A stretch of DNA of 9,175 bases from NCBI GenBank assembly GCA_017991025.1, contig JAGNMT010000102.1, forward strand, positions 1-9,175, given 5' to 3'. The notes under the pieces were generated by a model that worked only from the letters and a program-made list of their open reading frames with translations, was not told the DNA's origin and ran no database searches. The position numbers and the translations under genes are program-made. The stretch is from Verrucomicrobiales bacterium. GTDB taxonomy: Bacteria > Verrucomicrobiota > Verrucomicrobiia > Verrucomicrobiales > DEV007. Shown in pieces: positions 1 through 6,475 of the stretch; within the stretch, counting starts at the first letter, position 1; each line of letters begins with the position of its first letter.

Positions 1-2
1 TC

Positions 3-2357
3 AACTGCCTCCCTCTCCGCGCCGCCGACGCCCCCAAGCCGAACATTCTCCTTATTCTCGCGGACGATCTTGGCTTCTCGGACCTCGGCTGCTACGGCTC
101 GGAAATCGCAACGCTGAATCTCGACTCGCTCGCGGCGAACGGTCTCAGGTTCACCCAGTTTTACAACACCTCCCGCTGCTGGCCGACACGGGGGGCCCTT
201 CTCACCGGCTATTTCGCCCAGCAAATCCACCGCGACAGTCTTCCTGATGTCCCCGGTGGAGGAGGAGAAAACAACAAACGTCCTTCTTGGGCCGTGCTCC
301 TGCCGACAATGCTGAAGCCGGCCGGCTACCGATCCTATCACACCGGCAAGTGGCACATCGACGGCATGCCGGTGGCACAGGGCTTTGACCATTCCTACTA
401 CCTCAAAGACCAGGGACGATTCTTCAATCCTAACAAACTCTTCAAAGACGATGTCGCCCTGCCGCCGGTGGAGAAGAACTCGGGCTACTACGGGACGACC
501 GCCCTCGCGGATCATGTCATCGAGGTGCTTCAGGATCATGCCGCTTATCACCGGGAGGCTCGTTTCTTCGAATACCTGGCCTTTGCCGCGCCCCATTTCC
601 CTCTCCAGGCCCTGCCCGAAGACATTGCGCTTTATCAAGACACCTACACCGAAGGCTGGGAGAGCATCCGGGCGAAGCGCTGGAAAAAGATGCAGGAACT
701 CGGAATCCTCGAAGGGGAACTTTCCCGCCCCGAGGCCGATCTCGGACCACCCTATGATTACCCGGAGGATCTCAAAATCCTCGGGAGCGGAGAAGTCAAC
801 AAGCCGGTCCCCTGGAATACCCTGACCGACGAACAGAAGAAGTTCCAATCGGGAAAAATGGCCATCCATGCCGCGATGATTCACCGCATGGACCTCGAAA
901 TCGGGCGGGTCTTTGAGCAGATCAGAGCTATGGGGCAGTGGGAAAACACCCTCATCCTTTTCCTCTCCGACAACGGTGCCAGCGCTGAAATCATGGTGCG
1001 GGACGATGGACACGATCCCTCCCTCCCTCCGGGCTCGGCGGGGACCTACCTCTGCCTCGGGCCCGGCTGGTCCACGGTGAGTAACACGCCTTTCCGGCGC
1101 CACAAGACCTGGACACATGAGGGTGGGATCAGCACCCCGCTCATTGTCTCGTGGCCGGCCGGTATCCCCGCCCGCGGCGAGATCCGCCGGACTCCCGGCC
1201 ATGTCATCGACATCGTCCCGACCCTGCTCGCCCTGGCAGGAGCAAAGGCGGCCCCGGAGGCACCACCCGCACCGGGAAAGAGTCTCGTTTCGACCTTTGT
1301 CGCGGACGGCGGTGAACTCCACGACGAGATCTGGTGGTTTCACGACGGGCACAAGGCGATCCGTAAAGGCAACTGGAAAGCGGTCGCTCCGGCGGGCGAA
1401 CCATGGGAACTCTATGACCTGGGGAACGACCGCGACGAGTCAAGCGATCTCGCGATTACTCAGCAAACAATACTGAAAGAGCTCGTCGCCGCATGGGATC
1501 AAAAGGTTGCCGAATTCAGCCAACTCGCAGCTGCGGACTTGCCCCCGACAAGCGGGAAAAAGAACCCATCCGATCGCGCTGGCGGGAATGGGAAAGCGCC
1601 GAAGGAGGCTGAATCGAAACGCGCACAGGTCCTCATCAACGGCGAAACCTTTTCCCTCAAGGGCCGCCCCGCCTTTCTTATGAACCCGGACAAACCCGCA
1701 GGCGAGGCGGGATCCAAACCGTGGATCTTTTATGGACCGACCCTTCCCGCCTACCCCGATCGGGCCGAGAACTGGATGCATCAGCAGTTCCTCAACGCCG
1801 GAATCGCCGTCGCCGGGGTCGATGTCGGTGAATCCTACGGCAGCCCGAGTGCATTTCCCTGGTTCGAAGCGCTCTATCAAAAAATGGTCGCCGATGGATT
1901 TTCAACGAAGCCCATCCTTCTCGGTCGAAGCCGGGGCGGGCTCTGGGTCAGTAGTTGGGCTCTGGCACACCCTGAACGCGTCTCGGGCATCGCCGGAATT
2001 TATCCAGTTTACGACTACACGACCTATCCTGGAATCGAAAAAGCCGCCCCCGCCTACATCCTGAACGCCACCGAATTGGAGGCCCGACAGGACCAGTTGA
2101 ATCCCATCCGACGGGCGGCAGAACTGGCGAAAGCGAAAATCCCTGTCTTCATTATCCACGGGACCGATGACAAGGTCGTCCCGCTCGCCTCCAATTCAGC
2201 AAAACTGGAGGAAATCTATGAAGCGTCCGGTGCCGGGGATCTCATCGAAGTGATGAAAGTCGAAGGTCAGGGACACAGCTTCTGGCCGGGATTTTTCAAC
2301 TGTCAGGAGCTGGTCGATTTTGTGATCAAGAAGGCGATTCCCGAATCGGGTAAGTGA
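3..2357 (+). CDS. Sulfatase fused to a C-terminal alpha/beta-hydrolase (5' end outside window)
   Basis: Predicted exported bifunctional enzyme: an arylsulfatase-type domain that hydrolyses sulfate esters, followed by a serine hydrolase domain. The frame is open from the window edge, giving 784 visible residues. The first residues (LPLRAADA then PKPN) look like the end of a signal peptide. Sulfatase marks: metal-binding DD at 21-22, formylglycine site C59-W-P-T-R followed by GALLTG, GKWH (K116, H118), PHFP (H198), SDNG (D323, N324), and K368/H372 in the HKTWTHEGG stretch. A Lys/Gly/Pro-rich linker at roughly 508-541 leads to the second domain: nucleophile elbow GRSRGG (Ser643), Asp722 or 723 in GTDDKVVP, and His758 in GQGHSF. 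The GTG at 294 is an internal Val codon, because the metal-binding DD and the catalytic Cys lie upstream of it. The sulfatase resembles AtsA-like arylsulfatases of PVC bacteria; its substrate is not readable. A carbohydrate is inferred from the neighbouring esterases. Confidence 0.93.
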   Translation, partial: NCLPLRAADAPKPNILLILADDLGFSDLGCYGSEIATLNLDSLAANGLRFTQFYNTSRCWPTRGALLTGYFAQQIHRDSLPDVPGGGGENNKRPSWAVLLPTMLKPAGYRSYHTGKWHIDGMPVAQGFDHSYYLKDQGRFFNPNKLFKDDVALPPVEKNSGYYGTTALADHVIEVLQDHAAYHREARFFEYLAFAAPHFPLQALPEDIALYQDTYTEGWESIRAKRWKKMQELGILEGELSRPEADLGPPYDYPEDLKILGSGEVNKPVPWNTLTDEQKKFQSGKMAIHAAMIHRMDLEIGRVFEQIRAMGQWENTLILFLSDNGASAEIMVRDDGHDPSLPPGSAGTYLCLGPGWSTVSNTPFRRHKTWTHEGGISTPLIVSWPAGIPARGEIRRTPGHVIDIVPTLLALAGAKAAPEAPPAPGKSLVSTFVADGGELHDEIWWFHDGHKAIRKGNWKAVAPAGEPWELYDLGNDRDESSDLAITQQTILKELVAAWDQKVAEFSQLAAADLPPTSGKKNPSDRAGGNGKAPKEAESKRAQVLINGETFSLKGRPAFLMNPDKPAGEAGSKPWIFYGPTLPAYPDRAENWMHQQFLNAGIAVAGVDVGESYGSPSAFPWFEALYQKMVADGFSTKPILLGRSRGGLWVSSWALAHPERVSGIAGIYPVYDYTTYPGIEKAAPAYILNATELEARQDQLNPIRRAAELAKAKIPVFIIHGTDDKVVPLASNSAKLEEIYEASGAGDLIEVMKVEGQGHSFWPGFFNCQELVDFVIKKAIPESGK

Positions 2358-2380
2358 CGGGCCTCATTTCCTTTTCCCTG

Positions 2381-2407
2381 TTTCCGCCATCCCCGTCGCT
2401 GCGGAAA
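2381..2407. repeat. Inverted repeat just upstream of the second gene
   Basis: TTTCCGC (2381-2387) is matched exactly by GCGGAAA (2401-2407) around a 13-base loop. A G-T wobble and a T-A pair could extend the stem outward to 2379-2409. It lies in the 61-base gap between the sulfatase-hydrolase stop and the next start and ends beside the weak AGGA ribosome-binding site at 2409-2412. No T-run follows, so it is not a canonical intrinsic terminator. A 5'-leader structure or mRNA processing site is possible; function unknown. Confidence 0.5.
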
Positions 2408-2418
2408 TAGGATAATGA

Positions 2419-3549
2419 ATGATCATGCGTTCGCTTTTCCCCGCTGCCTGCCTTTCCGCTTTCCTTGCTTGCTCTGCTCCGGCGGAGGATCCCGTTTCGC
2501 TCCCGGACTCACTCGCGCCGTTCTTTGCCCCTCCCGCTGAATTCGCCGGTGACTTCGGTGCGTTTCGTTCACCGCTTGTCTTTCGTGACGGCAGTGAGGT
2601 CCGCATTGCGGCCGAATGGGCAAAGAGGCGGGAGGAGATCCTGACGACCTGGCACGACCTTATGGGGCATTGGCCGGAGCTGATCGCTGAACCCCAAGTC
2701 GAGACGCTTGAGTCCATCAAGGTTGAAAATTTCACCCGTTACAAAGTCCGTTTTCTCTGGACCCCGACGCAGAAGACGACGGGTTATCTACTCATTCCTG
2801 ACAAGGCGAAGGAGGGCCCCTGCCCGGCGGTGCTCACGGTTTATTATGAGCCGGAAACAGCGGTAGGTCTCAGGGGCGAGAACCGCGATTTTGCCTATCA
2901 ACTGGCGAAGCGGGGTTTTGTCACACTTTCCATCGGCACGAGCGAAGCGTCCCAGGCGAAGGAATATTCGCTTTATTGGCCATCGATCGAGGCAGCTACG
3001 GTGCAGCCTCTTTCCATGCTTGCCTATGCTGCGGCAAATGCCTGGTATGTTCTCGCGAGTCGGCCCGAAGTGGACCCGGCGCGCATCGGCGTGACGGGAC
3101 ATTCTTTCGGGGGTAAGTGGTCGATGTTTGCCTCGTGTCTGTTTGAAAAATTCGCCTGCGCCGCCTGGTCCGATCCCGGAATCGTTTTCGACACACGCCC
3201 CAGCGTGAATTACTGGGAACCCTGGTACTTGGGCTATCATCCGAAGCCGTGGCGGGAAAGGGACGTTCCTTCGGCGGGGAATCCGGTGCGTGGTCTTTAT
3301 CCAAAATTGCTGGAGGAAGGCCGCGATCTTCATGAATTGCACGCGCTGATGGCACCCCGGCCTTTTCTTGTTTCAGGTGGCAGCGAGGATGCGCCTCTCC
3401 GGTGGCGGGCGCTCAATCATTCCATTGCCGTAAACCGGCTTCTCGGTTTTGAAAACCGCGTGGCGATGCACAATCGACCGGATCATGCGCCGACTCCCGA
3501 GTCAAATGAGGTCATCTACGACTTTTTCGCTCACTTTTTGAAGCCCTGA
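2419..3549 (+). CDS. Exported alpha/beta-hydrolase, carbohydrate-esterase-like
   Basis: Predicted secreted or periplasmic serine ester hydrolase of 376 residues. The N-terminus has Arg4, a hydrophobic stretch and an Ala-Pro-Ala cleavage site near residue 22; FLAC (C18) is a poor lipobox, so a lipoprotein is possible but less likely. The RREEI..TWHDLMG.WP segment (about 70-90) and the C-terminal LHALMAPRPFLVSGG segment recall acetylxylan/glucuronoyl-esterase-like hydrolases of PVC bacteria. The nucleophile elbow is GHSFGG (Ser229). The acid is Glu323 or Asp324 (SGGSEDAP) and the base is His356 in DHAPTPE. It lacks the GCSR-x-GK elbow typical of true CE15 enzymes, so family membership is left open. 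The start at 2419 follows AGGA (2409-2412) by 6 bases; ATG at 2425 is an in-frame alternative with an equally good signal peptide. Its place between a sulfatase fusion and a sialate O-acetylesterase suggests glycan de-esterification; the exact ester is inference. Confidence 0.85.
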   Translation: MIMRSLFPAACLSAFLACSAPAEDPVSLPDSLAPFFAPPAEFAGDFGAFRSPLVFRDGSEVRIAAEWAKRREEILTTWHDLMGHWPELIAEPQVETLESIKVENFTRYKVRFLWTPTQKTTGYLLIPDKAKEGPCPAVLTVYYEPETAVGLRGENRDFAYQLAKRGFVTLSIGTSEASQAKEYSLYWPSIEAATVQPLSMLAYAAANAWYVLASRPEVDPARIGVTGHSFGGKWSMFASCLFEKFACAAWSDPGIVFDTRPSVNYWEPWYLGYHPKPWRERDVPSAGNPVRGLYPKLLEEGRDLHELHALMAPRPFLVSGGSEDAPLRWRALNHSIAVNRLLGFENRVAMHNRPDHAPTPESNEVIYDFFAHFLKP

Positions 3550-3563
3550 GGTCCGGATCGCAC

Positions 3564-3596
3564 ACCGTGTCGAGGCTTCGTGCTGTCGATCACGGT
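3564..3596. repeat. Strong bulged inverted repeat after the second gene
   Basis: ACCGTG-TCGA (3564-3573) pairs with TCGA-T-CACGGT (3586-3596), giving ten Watson-Crick pairs with a single bulged T at 3590 and a 12-base loop. It begins 15 bases after the esterase stop codon. No T-run follows, so it does not look like a standard intrinsic terminator. It could be a 3'-end-protecting hairpin or a regulator-binding dyad for the downstream gene. The pairing is seen directly; the role is not known. Confidence 0.6.
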
Positions 3597-3639
3597 CAAT
3601 GAATCCTCATAGGCCCTGCTCCCGCCTCCGCTATCGCGC

Positions 3640-3662
3640 CAAAGTCCTGGCTTTGCTTTTTT
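3640..3662 (+). terminator. Possible weak rho-independent terminator
   Basis: CAAAG (3640-3644), loop TCCTGG, then CTTTG (3651-3655), followed by C and six T (3657-3662). The geometry fits an intrinsic terminator, but the stem has only five pairs and is AT-rich, so it may be weak or accidental. It lies in the 138-base gap between the second and third genes, 25 bases before the third start. If real, it would separate their transcription. I saw no convincing -35/-10 pair in this gap. Confidence 0.3.
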
Positions 3663-3687
3663 CAATTCGTATCGAGAATCGGTGATC

Positions 3688-5262
3688 ATGAAATCAAATC
3701 GTTCCCGCCTTGCTCTCATTCTACTCTCCGTCGCGATCACCCTTCCTGCGGTCGTTCGGGCCGAGTTAAAGCTCCCCGCCATCATCGGCGACCATATGGT
3801 TCTTCAACAGAAGCAGGCCAATCCGATCTGGGGATGGGACACACCGGGCACGGAAGTCTCGGTTACCTTTGGGGATCAGGTCAAAAAGGCGAAGGCGGGA
3901 GGCGACGGAAAATGGACCGTTAAGCTAGATCCTCTTCCGGCAAATGCCACCCCGGCGACTCTTGTCATCGCCGGAACTTCAACCCGTGAGCTTACCGATG
4001 TGCTGGTCGGTGAAGTCTGGATGTGTTCGGGTCAGTCGAATATGGGCTTCACGGTTTCCAGCGACTGGAAGGCTCAGGTCGAATCGCTTGCGTCGAATCA
4101 TCCGAACCTCCGCCTCATCACCGTGCCGATTGTGGGGACTCAGGAAAAGCAGAACGACTTTAAAGGGGAGTGGCAGGCCGCCAATTCGCAGAATTGCATG
4201 GCTTTTACTGCAGTGGGATTTTTCTACGGACGTTATCTTCATGAGATCCTCGGTGTTCCCGTGGGTCTGATTAACAATGCCTGGGGCGGTTCTGCGGCCG
4301 AGGCCTGGATTCGCCGCGAGTCGATTGAGAGTGACCCGCGTTTCAAAAGTCTCGTTGACGGATGGAAACAGCGCGAGGTGCTCCTTCAGTCCGAGGAGGA
4401 AAAGGTCAAATACACCGCCGCCCTTGCCGCCTGGGAGGAACAAGCGAAAGCAGCGAAAGCAGCCGGTAAGCCAGTCCCCCGTCAACCCGCCTCTCCGCAA
4501 CAGCAACTCAGTGGAAACTCCCGTCCAGGGAACATTTTTGCGGGCATGGTCTACCCGACACTTGGCTACGGGATGAAGGGAGTAATTTGGTATCAGGGCG
4601 AAAGCAACGCCGGTCGCGCCTGGGAGTATCGTTCGCTTTTCCCCTATATGATCGAGCAGTGGCGTGCCGAATGGGGCCAGGGAGACTTTCCTTTTTATTG
4701 GGTCCAACTTGCCGACTTTAAAGATGAAATCAGTGAGCCGGGTGACGCCCAGTGGGCGGAATTGCGCGAAGCCCAGACTAGAACGCTGTCTTTACCGAAC
4801 ACGGGAGAGGCGGTCATCATTGACATTGGAGAAGCCAACGACATCCATCCGAAAAACAAGTATGACGTCGCGGCCCGTCTCGTTCGGTGGGCTCTTGCGA
4901 AGGATTATGGCATTGCGAATATTGAACCGCAAAGTCCGCTCTATCGTGACATGACAGTGGCGGGTGACAAGGTCAACCTCACTTTTGATCATGTCGATGG
5001 CGGACTCCGCACTGTCGATGTCAATACCGTCAAGGGTTTTGCAATCTGCGGTGAAGACCGGAAATGGGTCTGGGCGGATGCGAAGATCATCGGCGCTGAC
5101 AAGATCGAAGTCTCGGGCAAAGGTGTTGCGGCTCCCGTCGCAGTGCGCTACGCCTGGGCTGATAATCCGATCTGCAACGTCCATTCGAAAAACGGATTGC
5201 CGCTCAATCCTTTCCGGACCGATGATTTTCCGATGACCACGAAGCCGGCCGAGGTGAAGTGA
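3688..5262 (+). CDS. Exported sialate O-acetylesterase-like SGNH hydrolase (SASA/CE20-like)
   Basis: Predicted exported carbohydrate O-acetylesterase of 524 residues. The N-terminus (MKSNRSR, then a hydrophobic run to VVRA-EL) is a clear signal peptide. An N-terminal beta-rich region (GDHMVLQQ, about 33-40) precedes the SGNH domain. All four blocks are present: GQSNM with nucleophile Ser117, WGG with Gly200, WYQGESNA with Glu305/Asn307, and DIHP with Asp385/His387. An Ala/Lys/Pro-rich insertion (about 250-280) between the Gly and Asn blocks is common in this family. The family removes acetyl groups from sialic acids, or in CE20-type members from plant-type polysaccharides; which applies here cannot be read. 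The ATG at 3688 is chosen because it gives a normal signal peptide start; an in-frame GTG at 3682 is possible. The GAGA at 3674-3677 is the only weak Shine-Dalgarno candidate. It follows the two other ester-cleaving genes on the same strand. Confidence 0.9.
   Translation: MKSNRSRLALILLSVAITLPAVVRAELKLPAIIGDHMVLQQKQANPIWGWDTPGTEVSVTFGDQVKKAKAGGDGKWTVKLDPLPANATPATLVIAGTSTRELTDVLVGEVWMCSGQSNMGFTVSSDWKAQVESLASNHPNLRLITVPIVGTQEKQNDFKGEWQAANSQNCMAFTAVGFFYGRYLHEILGVPVGLINNAWGGSAAEAWIRRESIESDPRFKSLVDGWKQREVLLQSEEEKVKYTAALAAWEEQAKAAKAAGKPVPRQPASPQQQLSGNSRPGNIFAGMVYPTLGYGMKGVIWYQGESNAGRAWEYRSLFPYMIEQWRAEWGQGDFPFYWVQLADFKDEISEPGDAQWAELREAQTRTLSLPNTGEAVIIDIGEANDIHPKNKYDVAARLVRWALAKDYGIANIEPQSPLYRDMTVAGDKVNLTFDHVDGGLRTVDVNTVKGFAICGEDRKWVWADAKIIGADKIEVSGKGVAAPVAVRYAWADNPICNVHSKNGLPLNPFRTDDFPMTTKPAEVK
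4444..4461 (+). repeat. Two tandem 9-bp units inside the esterase gene
   Basis: GCGAAAGCA occurs twice in a row (4444-4452 and 4453-4461) and encodes part of the AKAAKAAGK segment in the charged insertion of the sialate O-acetylesterase-like protein. Copy-number change would keep the frame and add or remove three residues. Probably a simple low-complexity coding repeat. Confidence 0.6.
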
Positions 5263-5290
5263 GTGGAACGTCGTTTTTGGATCGTAGGAA

Positions 5291-5297
5291 GGGGAGG
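5291..5297 (+). promoter_or_regulatory. Shine-Dalgarno candidate before the oxidase gene
   Basis: GGGGAGG lies 11 bases before a TTG (5309) and 20 bases before the ATG (5318), both in frame with the oxidase. Spacing favours the TTG start, while homology at the N-terminus favours the ATG. GGAG (5293-5296) can also pair with CTCC (5302-5305) in a small 4-bp hairpin, which could partly mask the site. Confidence 0.4.
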
Positions 5298-5317
5298 ATT
5301 GCTCCACATTGGGTGAA

Positions 5318-6454
5318 ATGAAGTTCACCCATGATGTGATCGTGCTGGGCACCGGCGGAGTCGGCAGTTCGGCATTGTCTCATCTCGCGGCACGGGGGCT
5401 TCGTGTCGTGGGACTGGATCAACATCCTCCCGCCCACGGGTTCGGCAGTTCGCACGGGCAATCGCGCATCATTCGCAAAGCCTACTTTGAGCATCCTGAC
5501 TATGTGCCGCTGCTGGAGCGGGCCTATGCGTTATGGGATGAGCTGAGTGAAAAATCGGGCCGGTCTGATTTGTTCGAGCGCACCGGGTTGCTCCAAATCG
5601 GACCGCGTGACGGAGTTGTCATTCCCGGTGTTCTGGAGAGCGCGGCAAGGCACGGGCTGGCCCTTGAGACCTTCACGGAAGACGAGGTCAAAAGAACGTT
5701 TCCTCAATACCGTGTGCCGGAGGAATGCGCGGCGGTATTTGAGCAGGACGCGGGATTACTTCGGGTCGAGGATTGCGTGTTGGCTTATCTGCAACAGGCG
5801 CAGGAGGCCGGGGCGGCGCTGTTTACCGGTGTCATCGTTCATGAGTGGACCGCTGACGGAAACGGGGTTGAAGTGAAAACCAGCGAAGGCACCTTTCGAG
5901 CGGGATCGCTCGTCATTACCGCCGGCGCCTGGGCACCCCGGTTGCTCGCGGGTCTCGGAATTCCCATGGAGGTGCGCCGCAAGCCGCTTTTCTGGCTAAC
6001 GAGCCGTTCCCGCGCGCATGGTATGGAAACCGGCTGTCCCTGCTTTTTTTACGAGAGACCGGAGGGCCAGTTCTACGGTTTTCCGGAAATGGCAGCAGGG
6101 GAGGGGATCAAGCTCGCCTGTCACACGGGCGGTGAGGTCATTGCCGATCCCTCACGGGTTGATCGTGGTCTCGATGAAGCCGACTTCGCAAAAGTTTGTC
6201 GGTTTGTGAGGGAATGGTTCCCTGAAGTGAGAGATGAATTGAGGCGGCATGAGACCTGCCTCTACACGATGAGCCCCGACGAGCACTTCATCCTTGACCG
6301 GCATCCCCGGCACCGGAATGTGGCATTCGCGGCCGGCCTTTCTGGACACGGATTCAAATTTGCCAGTGTCCTCGGGGAAATCCTGAGCGACCTCATCGTG
6401 GATGGTGAGACCCGTCTGCCGGCGGATTTTCTAGGTCTCGCTCGTTTTGATTGA
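5318..6454 (+). CDS. FAD-dependent oxidase, monomeric sarcosine oxidase / N-methyltryptophan oxidase family
   Basis: Predicted cytoplasmic flavoprotein oxidase of 378 residues that oxidises a secondary amine (N-methyl amino acid or similar), yielding H2O2. The N-terminal FAD-binding GTGGVG is at 11-16. SSHGQSR..R gives Arg50 and Arg53, matching the substrate/flavin arginines of Bacillus sarcosine oxidase (49 and 52, recalled). GIKLACH gives Lys265 and His269, the same numbers as the oxygen-activating Lys and active-site His there. ETCLYTMSPDEHF gives Cys314, the covalent FAD attachment site (315 in Bacillus), and GHGFKF gives Lys347. The substrate cannot be fixed: sarcosine, N-methyltryptophan, pipecolate and fructosyl-amine oxidases share this fold. 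ATG 5318 gives MKFTHDVIVLG, the usual start for the family; TTG 5309 has a better-spaced ribosome site and would add three residues. It lies 55 bases after the esterase gene, with no obvious metabolic link to it. Confidence 0.9.
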   Translation: MKFTHDVIVLGTGGVGSSALSHLAARGLRVVGLDQHPPAHGFGSSHGQSRIIRKAYFEHPDYVPLLERAYALWDELSEKSGRSDLFERTGLLQIGPRDGVVIPGVLESAARHGLALETFTEDEVKRTFPQYRVPEECAAVFEQDAGLLRVEDCVLAYLQQAQEAGAALFTGVIVHEWTADGNGVEVKTSEGTFRAGSLVITAGAWAPRLLAGLGIPMEVRRKPLFWLTSRSRAHGMETGCPCFFYERPEGQFYGFPEMAAGEGIKLACHTGGEVIADPSRVDRGLDEADFAKVCRFVREWFPEVRDELRRHETCLYTMSPDEHFILDRHPRHRNVAFAAGLSGHGFKFASVLGEILSDLIVDGETRLPADFLGLARFD

Positions 6455-6475
6455 CCGACCCACGTCGCCCGGGTT

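Noticed and set aside
294..296. GTG at 294 as the start of the sulfatase
   Set aside because: The same frame is open from position 3 and encodes the metal-binding DD and the formylglycine Cys motif upstream, so this codon is internal.
3653..3675. TTGCTT and TATCGA as a promoter for the third gene
   Set aside because: The spacing is about 11 bases rather than 16-18, and neither box is a good match.
3979..4707. Long minus-strand ORF (242 codons) opposite the sialate O-acetylesterase-like gene
   Set aside because: It lies entirely antisense to a well-supported gene and shows no recognisable domain; long shadow frames are common in GC-rich DNA.
5263..5307. GTGGA...TCCAC inverted repeat between the esterase and oxidase genes
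   Set aside because: Five-base arms with a loop of about 35 bases are expected by chance.
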